A DNA stretch of 64,000 nucleotides from Pseudomonas sp. AL03 (GTDB taxonomy: Bacteria; Pseudomonadota; Gammaproteobacteria; Pseudomonadales; Pseudomonadaceae). The stretch spans positions 23,437 to 87,436 of the forward strand of contig NZ_JASBRE010000024.1 in NCBI RefSeq assembly GCF_029960815.1, in the 5' to 3' direction. A program made the position numbers and the translations under genes. Positions 47,004 to 55,949 of this stretch are shown here, one piece after another (within the stretch, counting starts at the first letter, position 1; the number at the start of each line of letters is the position of its first letter). The notes below the pieces were generated by a model. It saw nothing but the letters and a program-made list of their open reading frames with translations, was not told where the DNA came from and did no database searches.

Positions 47004-48068
47004 TTAGTTCACCTTAGCGTTCAACTCACCCTTCAAATACCGCTGATACATCGCTTCCAACGAGATCGGCTTGATCTTCGAAGCATTACCGGCAGTGCCG
47101 AAAGCTTCGTAGCGAGCGATACACACATCACGCATCGCAGTAACAGTCGCGCCGAAGAACTTACGCGGATCGAACTCGCTCGGGTTGGTCGCCATCAGGC
47201 GACGCATCGCACCGGTGGAGGCCAGGCGCAGGTCGGTGTCAATGTTGACCTTGCGCACGCCGTGCTTGATGCCTTCGACGATTTCTTCAACCGGTACGCC
47301 GTAGGTTTCTTTGATGTCGCCGCCGTACTGGTTGATGATCGCCAGCCAGTCTTGCGGAACCGAAGACGAACCGTGCATCACCAGGTGGGTGTTCGGGATG
47401 CGTTTGTGGATCTCTTTGATGCGGTCGATGGCCAGCACGTCGCCGGTAGGCGGCTTGGTAAATTTGTAGGCGCCGTGGCTGGTGCCGATGGCGATGGCCA
47501 GGGCGTCGACCTGGGTGCGCTTGACGAAGTCAGCGGCTTCTTCCGGGTCGGTCAGCATTTGGCTGTGATCCAGAACGCCTTCGGCGCCGATGCCGTCTTC
47601 TTCACCGGCCATGCCGGTTTCCAGCGAACCCAGGCAGCCCAGCTCGCCTTCTACCGATACACCGCAGGCGTGAGCCAAGGCGACGGTTTGTTGGGTAACG
47701 CGGATGTTGTAGTCGTAGTCGGTCGGCGTTTTGCCGTCTTCGCCCAGGGAACCGTCCATCATCACCGAGCTGAAGCCCAGTTGAATGGAGCGCTGGCAGA
47801 CGTCAGGGCTGGTGCCGTGGTCCTGGTGCATGCACACCGGGATGTGCGGGAATTCTTCGATCGCCGCCAGGATCAGGTGACGCAGGAACGGTGCGCCGGC
47901 GTATTTGCGAGCACCGGCCGAAGCCTGGACGATCACCGGGGAGTCAGTCTTGTCAGCGGCTTCCATGATGGCGCGCATCTGCTCAAGGTTGTTGACGTTG
48001 AAGGCTGGAACGCCGTAGCCGAACTCGGCTGCGTGGTCCAGCATCTGGCGCATGCTGATAAGTGCCAT
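47004..48068 (-). CDS. fba: Fructose-bisphosphate aldolase, class II
   Basis: The 354-residue protein is a zinc-dependent class II aldolase: the substrate and metal region PVCMHQDHGTSPDVCQRS (about residues 76-93), ELGCLGSLETG and VHGSSSVPQDW are conserved. It splits fructose 1,6-bisphosphate to triose phosphates or runs backwards in gluconeogenesis. It is the last gene in the order tktA, epd, pgk, two lipoprotein genes, fba, all leftward. A strong terminator follows. Confidence 0.95.
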   Translation of the reverse strand: MALISMRQMLDHAAEFGYGVPAFNVNNLEQMRAIMEAADKTDSPVIVQASAGARKYAGAPFLRHLILAAIEEFPHIPVCMHQDHGTSPDVCQRSIQLGFSSVMMDGSLGEDGKTPTDYDYNIRVTQQTVALAHACGVSVEGELGCLGSLETGMAGEEDGIGAEGVLDHSQMLTDPEEAADFVKRTQVDALAIAIGTSHGAYKFTKPPTGDVLAIDRIKEIHKRIPNTHLVMHGSSSVPQDWLAIINQYGGDIKETYGVPVEEIVEGIKHGVRKVNIDTDLRLASTGAMRRLMATNPSEFDPRKFFGATVTAMRDVCIARYEAFGTAGNASKIKPISLEAMYQRYLKGELNAKVN

Positions 48069-48197
48069 TGTGTGTGTATCTCCCGGTTGAGGGTCGTTAA
48101 TCGTGCCAGCCTGCCGTAGCGGCGGCGGCTATTCAAGTTATTGCAGATCGGGGGTCAGCCCGGCCTGCCAATTCGGTGTTGCCTCAATCTTGCGGCG

Positions 48198-48530
48198 TTA
48201 CTGCGCTTTGCAACCGCGGCCGATCAAATCATTGGTGGCGACCCAGTACACCAGGCCTTCCTCACCTTTTATGTGAAACGCCAGCATGTCGTTGCTGTAC
48301 AGCGAACCTTCGGCGCCCGGCTCATGCTTCAAGCGGTAGACCTGATCGGCACCGCCGAGGCGAACGTCGACTTCCTTGCGGCTTTCGTCGCTGTAGCGCC
48401 AGAGCACGTTGGCCTGACTGTCGCAGGTCCAGGTGGTCCAGCTGTCCGTCGATTCGGCAGGCTTGAACAGGTTCAAATTGGCGCAACCTGCCAGCAGAGC
48501 CAGCGCCGTAACGGCGATAAAACCTTTCAT
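48198..48530 (-). CDS. MliC-type lysozyme inhibitor-like lipoprotein
   Basis: The 110-residue protein has a lipoprotein signal with lipobox LALLAGC (Cys about residue 16). The mature part has a WTCDSQANVLWRYSD opening and a later Cys (GRGCKAQ), as in MliC C-type lysozyme inhibitors. It is predicted to be anchored in a membrane facing the periplasm. GAGGAAC precedes ATG 48530; the longer frame adds an unlikely leader. It lies between pgk and fba. Confidence 0.82.
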   Translation of the reverse strand: MKGFIAVTALALLAGCANLNLFKPAESTDSWTTWTCDSQANVLWRYSDESRKEVDVRLGGADQVYRLKHEPGAEGSLYSNDMLAFHIKGEEGLVYWVATNDLIGRGCKAQ

Positions 48531-48586
48531 CCATGTTCCTCGACTGACGACGCACGCCGCCAGCCCTGAGTAAAGTGTCAGACCCG

Positions 48587-48808
48587 TCAAGGGCAACCAT
48601 GTTCCTTGGCCGGGGTCTGCGTCTCGTATTTGTCCAGGCCATCAGGCCCGGAACGCTTGTTGATCACCGGGTTGGTTTCGGCCTGCCAGTCGGCCTGGTA
48701 GCAGCCTTTGTCCTGTTCAGGCGTCTCCGGCACCTTCGGGGCTTTCGGGTTACTCCCGCAAGCCGCAAGCGAACCCGCGATAATCAACAGCGCTAACGTT
48801 TTGACCAT
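48587..48808 (-). CDS. Small lipoprotein (73 aa), unknown function
   Basis: The 73-residue protein starts MVKTLALLIIAGSLAACGS, a clear lipoprotein signal with Cys at about residue 17. The mature part is Pro- and Lys-rich (NPKAPKVPETPEQDKG) and has two further Cys. I recognise no family. AAAGGAG lies about 10 bases upstream of the ATG. It sits 34 bases behind pgk on the same strand, ahead of the MliC-like gene. Confidence 0.78.
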   Translation of the reverse strand: MVKTLALLIIAGSLAACGSNPKAPKVPETPEQDKGCYQADWQAETNPVINKRSGPDGLDKYETQTPAKEHGCP

Positions 48809-48842
48809 CTGAACACTCCTTTGCCTGGTCAAATGGGCGGCC

Positions 48843-50006
48843 TCAGGCCTTGGCCCGGCTTTCCAGGACTTCAACGGCCGGCAGAACCTTGCCTTCGACG
48901 AATTCGAGGAACGCGCCACCGCCGGTAGAAATGTAGGAGATCTGATCGGCAACGCCATATTTATCGATCGCTGCCAGGGTGTCGCCGCCGCCAGCGATGG
49001 AGAACGCCGAGCTTTGTGCGATGGCCTGGGCCAGGACTTTGGTGCCGTTACCGAACTGGTCGAATTCGAACACGCCCACCGGGCCGTTCCACAGGATGGT
49101 CTTGGACGACTTCAGCAGCTCGGCGAAATTCGCCGCGGTCTGTGGGCCGATGTCCAGAATCATGTCGTCTGCGGCCACATCAGCGATCAGCTTGACGGTA
49201 GCGGTCGCGCTTTCAGCGAATTCCTTGGCCACGACGACGTCGACCGGCAGCGGTACGCTGACCTTGGCGGCGATGGCGCGAGCGGTGTCCAGCAGATCCG
49301 GCTCGTACAGGGACTTGCCGACCGGGTGACCGGCAGCGGCCAGGAAGGTGTTGGCAATGCCGCCGCCGACGATCAGCTGGTTGCAGATCTGGCTCAGGCT
49401 GTTGAGTACATCGAGTTTGGTGGAGACCTTGGAGCCGGCAACGATGGCAGCCATGGGTTGAGCCGGGGCGCCGAGGGCTTTGCCCAGTGCGTCCAGCTCG
49501 GCGGCCAGCAGTGGGCCAGCGGCCGCGACTTTGGCGAACTTGGCCACGCCATGGGTCGAACCCTCGGCGCGGTGAGCGGTGCCGAAGGCGTCCATCACGA
49601 ACACGTCGCACAGGGCGGCGTATTGCTGGGCCAATTCGTCAGCGTTCTTTTTCTCGCCCTTGTTGAAGCGCACGTTTTCGAACAGCACGATGTCGCCGGC
49701 TTTCACGTCGACGCCGCCGAGGTAATCGGCCACCAGCGGCACTTCGCGGCCCAGGGCCTTGCTCAAGTAATCAGCGACTGGCTTGAGGCTATTCTCGGCC
49801 GAGAATTCGCCTTCGGTCGGACGGCCAAGGTGCGAGCAGACCATCACGGCCGCGCCTTTTTCCAGGGCCAGCTTGATGGTCGGCAGCGAGGCCAGGATTC
49901 GCGCATCGCTGGTGACAACACCGTCCTTGACTGGGACGTTGAGGTCTTCGCGGATCAGTACGCGCTTACCTTGCAGATCGAGGTCGGTCATCTTCAACAC
50001 GGTCAT
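48843..50006 (-). CDS. pgk: Phosphoglycerate kinase
   Basis: The 387-residue protein has the family length and motifs: LIREDLNVPVKDGVVTSDAR near the N-terminus, CSHLGRPTEG, and the nucleotide-binding GGGDTLAAIDKYG near the C-terminus. It transfers phosphate from 1,3-bisphosphoglycerate to ADP. I start at ATG 50006 (MTVLKMTDLDLQ); the open frame upstream to 50108 runs into epd. It is 17 bases behind epd, consistent with one operon. Confidence 0.95.
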   Translation of the reverse strand: MTVLKMTDLDLQGKRVLIREDLNVPVKDGVVTSDARILASLPTIKLALEKGAAVMVCSHLGRPTEGEFSAENSLKPVADYLSKALGREVPLVADYLGGVDVKAGDIVLFENVRFNKGEKKNADELAQQYAALCDVFVMDAFGTAHRAEGSTHGVAKFAKVAAAGPLLAAELDALGKALGAPAQPMAAIVAGSKVSTKLDVLNSLSQICNQLIVGGGIANTFLAAAGHPVGKSLYEPDLLDTARAIAAKVSVPLPVDVVVAKEFAESATATVKLIADVAADDMILDIGPQTAANFAELLKSSKTILWNGPVGVFEFDQFGNGTKVLAQAIAQSSAFSIAGGGDTLAAIDKYGVADQISYISTGGGAFLEFVEGKVLPAVEVLESRAKA

Positions 50007-50023
50007 GGGTCGCATTTCCTGGT

Positions 50024-51088
50024 TTACGGCTTTTGATAAGCAGAGAGTGGAGAAGCTGTTTGCAGATAGTGCTCTGCAACGTCCAGCATTCGGTTGGCAA
50101 AACCCCATTCGTTGTCGAACCAGGCCAGGATATTCACCAGCCGTGGGCCGGAAACTCGGGTCTGACTGGCATCGACGATGGCCGAATGCGGGTCATGATT
50201 GAAATCACAACTGGCGTGAGGCAACTCGGTGTAGGCCAGAAGGCCCTTGAGTGGGCCAGTGGTGGCGGCCTCGCGCAAAATCCGATTGACCTCGGTGGCG
50301 TCGGTATCGCTCACGGTCTGCATCGTAATGTCGAGGCAAGACACGTTAACCGTCGGCACCCGCACGGCTTTGGCCTGAATTCTCCCGGCAAGTTCCGGCA
50401 ACAGCCGTTCGATGCCACGCGCCAGACCAGTGGACACCGGAATCACCGACTGAAACGCCGAACGGGTGCGGCGCAAGTCTTCGTGATGATAGGCGTCGAT
50501 CACCGGCTGATCGTTCATGGCCGAGTGAATGGTGGTGATCGACACGTATTCCAGACCAATGGCCTGATCCAGCAGGCGCAACAGCGGCACACCGCAGTTG
50601 GTGGTGCAGGACGCGTTGGACACCAGCAGCTCGTCGCCGGTCAGGCAATCCTGGTTCACGCCATAGACGATGGTGGCGTCGACATCCGCCTCGCTGGCCA
50701 TCGGCTGGGAAAACAGTACTCGCGGTGCGCCGGCATCCAAAAAACGCTGGCCGTCGACCCGAGTGTGGTAGGCGCCGGAGCACTCCAGCACCAGATCGAC
50801 GCCCAACGACGCCCAATCGATGCCTTCGGGGGTGGCACTGCGCAGGACCTTCACGCAGTTGCCATTAATATGCAGACAATCGCCGTCGACCTTCACTTCA
50901 CCGGGAAAGCGCCCGTGAGTGGAGTCGAAGCGTGTCAGGTATTCGATGCTGGCCATGTCAGCCAGATCGTTGATCGCCACAATTTCAAACCCTGCCGCCG
51001 CCCCTCGCTCGAACAACGCACGCAAGACGCAACGACCAATCCGGCCGTAGCCGTTGAGTGCAACTTTGTAAGGACGCGGTTGAGGCAT
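50024..51088 (-). CDS. epd: Erythrose-4-phosphate dehydrogenase
   Basis: The 354-residue protein is of the GapA fold, with NAD motif VALNGYGRIGRCVLRAL and catalytic Cys161 in SNASCTTNC. The segment THHSAM-like TIHSAMNDQPVIDAYH and position before pgk favour Epd over glyceraldehyde-3-phosphate dehydrogenase. It oxidises erythrose 4-phosphate to 4-phosphoerythronate, the first step of the pyridoxal phosphate route. I start at ATG 51088 (MPQPRPYKVAL); the longer frame enters an inverted repeat. Confidence 0.9.
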   Translation of the reverse strand: MPQPRPYKVALNGYGRIGRCVLRALFERGAAAGFEIVAINDLADMASIEYLTRFDSTHGRFPGEVKVDGDCLHINGNCVKVLRSATPEGIDWASLGVDLVLECSGAYHTRVDGQRFLDAGAPRVLFSQPMASEADVDATIVYGVNQDCLTGDELLVSNASCTTNCGVPLLRLLDQAIGLEYVSITTIHSAMNDQPVIDAYHHEDLRRTRSAFQSVIPVSTGLARGIERLLPELAGRIQAKAVRVPTVNVSCLDITMQTVSDTDATEVNRILREAATTGPLKGLLAYTELPHASCDFNHDPHSAIVDASQTRVSGPRLVNILAWFDNEWGFANRMLDVAEHYLQTASPLSAYQKP

Positions 51089-51136
51089 GGGGTTCTCGAT
51101 AGACGCGGGCAGACGAATTCTTTGTAACAACACGGG

Positions 51137-51273
51137 CCTGTAGCAGCTGGCGCAGCCTGCGTCCGGCCGCGAAACGGTCGTAAAATCAAGCACCGCGCTC
51201 CATTTTGAAGATACGCGTTGTCAGGTTTACGACCGCTTCGCGGCCGGACGCAGCCTTCGGCAGCTGCTGCAGG
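51137..51273. repeat. Class B inverted repeat between tktA and epd
   Basis: CCTGTAGCAGCTGGCGCAGC and onward at 51137-51173 is inverted with few mismatches at 51237-51273. It sits between genes of an apparent operon. Confidence 0.83.
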
Positions 51274-51313
51274 GATCGTGGCCGGCATGAAAACATGACT
51301 GCCACGTCCGTGT

Positions 51314-53311
51314 TTAGTCTTCCAGCAGCTCTTCAGCCTGACCCAGGATGTTTTCCAGGGTGAAGCCGAATTCTTCGAACAAGGCTGGCGCAGGCGCCGA
51401 CTCGCCGTAAGTGGTCATGCCGATGACGCGGCCTTCCAGGCCCACGTACTTGTACCAGTAGTCCGCGTGGGCGGCTTCGATGGCGATACGGGCGCTGACC
51501 TGCAATGGCAGAACCGCTTGCTTGTAGCCGGCGTCCTGAGCATCGAACACGCTGGTGCAAGGCATCGAAACCACGCGCACCTTGCGACCCTGTTCGGTCA
51601 GCTTGTCGTAGGCCTGAACCGCCAGGCCGACTTCGGAACCGGTGGAGATCAGGATCAACTCAGGCTCGCCGTCGCAGTCCTTCAACACGTAACCGCCACG
51701 CGCGATCTCTTCGATCTGAATCGCATTGCGGGTTTGATGCTGCAGGTTCTGACGCGAGAAGATCAGCGCCGAAGGGCCGTCCTTGCGTTCCAGAGCCAGT
51801 TTCCAGCACACCGCCGATTCAACGGCATCGGCTGGGCGCCAGGTGTCGAGGTTCGGCGTGCTGCGCAAGCTGGTCAGTTGCTCGATCGGCTGGTGAGTCG
51901 GGCCGTCTTCGCCCAGACCGATGGAGTCGTGGGTGTAGACGAACACGACACGCTTCTTCATCAGCGAGGCCATGCGCACTGCGTTGCGGGCGTATTCCAT
52001 GAACATCAGGAAGGTCGCGCCGTAAGGCACCAGACCGCCGTGCAGAGCCACGCCGTTCATGATCGCGCTCATGCCGAACTCGCGAACGCCGTAGTACATG
52101 TAGTTGCCGCTGGCGTCTTCAGCGGAAACACCTTTGCAACCTTTCCACAGGGTCAGGTTGGAACCGGCCAGGTCAGCGGAGCCGCCCAGCAGTTCAGGCA
52201 ACAGCGGGCCGTAGGCATTCAGTGCATTCTGGCTGGCTTTACGGCTGGCGATGGTTTCGCCCTTGGCGGCGACTTCAGCAATATAAGCAGAGGCTTTTTC
52301 AGCGAAGTCTTCCGGCAAGTCGCCGCTCAAGCGACGGACCAGTTCGTTGGCCAACTCAGGGAAAGCAGCGGAGTAGGCCGCGAAACGCTGATCCCACTCG
52401 GCCTCGGCCGCGCGACCGGTTTCCTTGGCGTCCCACTCGGCGTAGATGTCGGCCGGGATTTCGAACGGGCCGTGATTCCATTTCAGCGCGGCGCGGGTCA
52501 GAGCGATTTCCGCATCACCCAGTGGGGCGCCGTGGCAGTCTTCTTTGCCTTGCTTGTTCGGCGAACCGAAACCGATGGTGGTCTTGCAGCAGATCAGCGT
52601 CGGTTGCTCGCTTTTACGCGCGGTTTCGATCGCGATCTTGATCTCTTCAGGGTCGTGACCGTCGACGTTGCGGATGACCTGCCAGTTGTAGGCTTCGAAA
52701 CGCTTAGGCGTGTCGTCGGTGAACCAGCCTTCGACTTCGCCGTCGATGGAGATGCCGTTGTCATCGTAGAAGGCGATCAGTTTGCCCAGGCCCAACGTAC
52801 CGGCCAGGGAGCCAACTTCGTGGGAAATGCCTTCCATCATGCAGCCATCACCCAGGAACACGTAGGTGTGGTGGTCGACGACATTGTGGCCCGGACGGTT
52901 GAACTGCGCCGCCAGGACTTTTTCTGCCAGGGCAAAACCAACCGCGTTGGCCAGGCCTTGGCCCAGTGGACCGGTGGTGGTTTCAACGCCTGGGGTGTAG
53001 CCGAGTTCCGGGTGGCCCGGGGTGCGGCTGTGCAGCTGGCGGAAATTCTTCAGGTCATCGATCGACAGATCGTAGCCGGTCAGGTGCAGCAGCGAGTAGA
53101 TCAACATCGAGCCGTGACCGTTGGACAGCACGAAGCGGTCACGGTCGGCGAACGATGGATTGCTCGGGTTGTGCTTCAGGTAGTCACGCCAAAGTACTTC
53201 GGCGATATCCGCCATACCCATAGGGGCACCGGGATGGCCGCTGTTGGCTTTTTGCACGGCATCCATGCTGAGGGCACGAATGGCGTTGGCACGCTCACGA
53301 CGGCTGGGCAT
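51314..53311 (-). CDS. tktA: Transketolase
   Basis: The 665-residue protein has the thiamine diphosphate motif GDGCMMEGISHEVGSLAG (about residues 154-171), the N-terminal ANSGHPGAPMGMAD and the central pyrimidine-domain VFVYTHDSIGLGEDGPTHQP. It moves two-carbon units in the pentose phosphate pathway. I start at ATG 53311 (MPSRRERANAI), with CAGGAGA upstream. It is first in the leftward row toward epd, pgk and fba and divergent from the ArsR-methyltransferase gene. Confidence 0.95.
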   Translation of the reverse strand: MPSRRERANAIRALSMDAVQKANSGHPGAPMGMADIAEVLWRDYLKHNPSNPSFADRDRFVLSNGHGSMLIYSLLHLTGYDLSIDDLKNFRQLHSRTPGHPELGYTPGVETTTGPLGQGLANAVGFALAEKVLAAQFNRPGHNVVDHHTYVFLGDGCMMEGISHEVGSLAGTLGLGKLIAFYDDNGISIDGEVEGWFTDDTPKRFEAYNWQVIRNVDGHDPEEIKIAIETARKSEQPTLICCKTTIGFGSPNKQGKEDCHGAPLGDAEIALTRAALKWNHGPFEIPADIYAEWDAKETGRAAEAEWDQRFAAYSAAFPELANELVRRLSGDLPEDFAEKASAYIAEVAAKGETIASRKASQNALNAYGPLLPELLGGSADLAGSNLTLWKGCKGVSAEDASGNYMYYGVREFGMSAIMNGVALHGGLVPYGATFLMFMEYARNAVRMASLMKKRVVFVYTHDSIGLGEDGPTHQPIEQLTSLRSTPNLDTWRPADAVESAVCWKLALERKDGPSALIFSRQNLQHQTRNAIQIEEIARGGYVLKDCDGEPELILISTGSEVGLAVQAYDKLTEQGRKVRVVSMPCTSVFDAQDAGYKQAVLPLQVSARIAIEAAHADYWYKYVGLEGRVIGMTTYGESAPAPALFEEFGFTLENILGQAEELLED

Positions 53312-53516
53312 CGCTGTTCTCCTGCGGGTTCTGAATCGAGAGTGAATAAAACGAAACGGAAAAAAGGCGAGCATTTTCCCTCACCGGGCCGCCTCGGGGC
53401 AATGACAGATAGTCATCTGAAGGCGTTTTTCCGGTGGATAAAGTCGCATTCGCCTGATGAAACCTTTCCGCTGACGATTTGTAGAGTGACCCTGTCCCCG
53501 AGAAGTGCCATCTATC

Positions 53517-53546
53517 GAGCAATATCAAAACTTTTTGATATTGCTC
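53517..53546. promoter_or_regulatory. Palindromic operator candidate before the ArsR-methyltransferase gene
   Basis: GAGCAATATCAAAA and TTTTGATATTGCTC form a perfect 14-base inverted repeat around CT, 38 bases before the gene start. ATATCAAA-type dyads are typical ArsR-family targets, so autoregulation is likely. It could also affect tktA, which is divergent. Confidence 0.75.
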
Positions 53547-53584
53547 TTGCAGTGATTTCTGACCGTCACTAGACTGCTGGCCTT

Positions 53585-54580
53585 ATGAATTTACGTGCGC
53601 CCTCCATTCGACATGACGATTGCGATGAGCTGGCGGCCCTGTGCAAGGCCGGCGGTGATCCTCTGCGTCTGAATGTACTGCGCGCGCTGGCCAACGATTC
53701 GTTCGGCGTGCTGGAACTGGCGCAGATCTTCGGCATCGGTCAGTCCGGCATGAGTCACCACCTCAAGGTATTGGCCCAGGCCGACCTGGTGGCGACTCGC
53801 CGTGAAGGCAACGCGATTTTCTACCGTCGCGCCCTGCCTCACACCGACCTGCTGGGTGGCAAGCTGCACGCTGCGCTACTGGAAGAAGTGGATAACCTGA
53901 CCCTGCCTGCCGAGGTGCAGTCGCGGATCGGTCAGGTCCATGGGCAACGAGCGGCGGCCAGCCAGGACTTTTTCTCACGGGTCGCGGAGAAGTTTCGCGC
54001 CCAGCAAGACTTGATCGCCGGTCTGCCGCAATACCGTGAAAGCGTGGTGGCGTTGCTCGACAAACTGAGTTTCGGCGCAGACGCCACGGCCATCGAAGTC
54101 GGCCCCGGTGACGGTGCATTTTTGCCGGAACTGGCGCGTCGTTTCACACAGGTGACGGCGCTGGACAACAGCCCGGCGATGCTCGAACTGGCGCGTCAGG
54201 TCTGCGAGCGTGAAACGCTGACTAACGTCAGCCTGCAATTAGCCGATGCATTGAACGGTGTAAACCTCAAGGCTGACTGCGTTGTACTGAACATGGTGCT
54301 GCACCATTTCGCCGCGCCGGCCGAAGCGCTCAAGCGCATGGCCGACTTGCTGCAACCAGGCGGAAGCCTGCTCGTGACAGAGTTATGTAGCCACAACCAG
54401 AGTTGGGCCAGGGAGGCCTGCGGTGATCTCTGGTTGGGGTTTGAACAGGACGATTTGGCCCGTTGGGCCACCGCTGCGGGACTCGTTCCCGGGGAAAGCC
54501 TCTATGTAGGCTTACGTAATGGTTTCCAGATCCAGGTCCGCCATTTTCAGCGACCGGCTGGCGACACTCACCATCGGTAA
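53585..54580 (+). CDS. ArsR-family regulator fused to SAM-dependent methyltransferase (SahR-like)
   Basis: The 331-residue protein joins an N-terminal ArsR winged helix (VLELAQIFGIGQSGMSHHLK, about residues 41-60) to a class I methyltransferase fold with SAM motif AIEVGPGDGAFLPELARRF (about 159-177) and LNMVLHHF. No metal-binding cysteine pair of the ArsR type is seen. This layout matches SahR, a regulator that senses S-adenosylhomocysteine in several proteobacteria. It lies 18 bases before metK, with its own palindrome upstream, so it may tune S-adenosylmethionine supply. Whether the methyltransferase part is catalytic is unknown. Confidence 0.82.
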   Translation: MNLRAPSIRHDDCDELAALCKAGGDPLRLNVLRALANDSFGVLELAQIFGIGQSGMSHHLKVLAQADLVATRREGNAIFYRRALPHTDLLGGKLHAALLEEVDNLTLPAEVQSRIGQVHGQRAAASQDFFSRVAEKFRAQQDLIAGLPQYRESVVALLDKLSFGADATAIEVGPGDGAFLPELARRFTQVTALDNSPAMLELARQVCERETLTNVSLQLADALNGVNLKADCVVLNMVLHHFAAPAEALKRMADLLQPGGSLLVTELCSHNQSWAREACGDLWLGFEQDDLARWATAAGLVPGESLYVGLRNGFQIQVRHFQRPAGDTHHR

Positions 54581-54598
54581 ATTCAGGAAAAAATCGAG

Positions 54599-55789
<1,191 letters not shown>

Positions 55790-55807
55790 GACTTCCCCGG
55801 CGGTACC

Positions 55808-55843
55808 AAAAAGCCCCGCACGGTTCGCCGTGCGGGGCTTTTT
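55808..55843 (+). terminator. Terminator of metK
   Basis: AAAAAGCCCCGCACGG and CCGTGCGGGGCTTTTT form a 16-base-pair stem around a TTCG loop, 18 bases after the stop. Confidence 0.94.
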
Positions 55844-55949
55844 ATTGTCCGCTGCCCCGGTGCCGACACACGCTGAAAAACAGCCGGCCTTCTCATCCTG
55901 AAAATCCGTCCTAGCCTTCAAGCATTCCACTTGAGCAAGGACGCTCACG

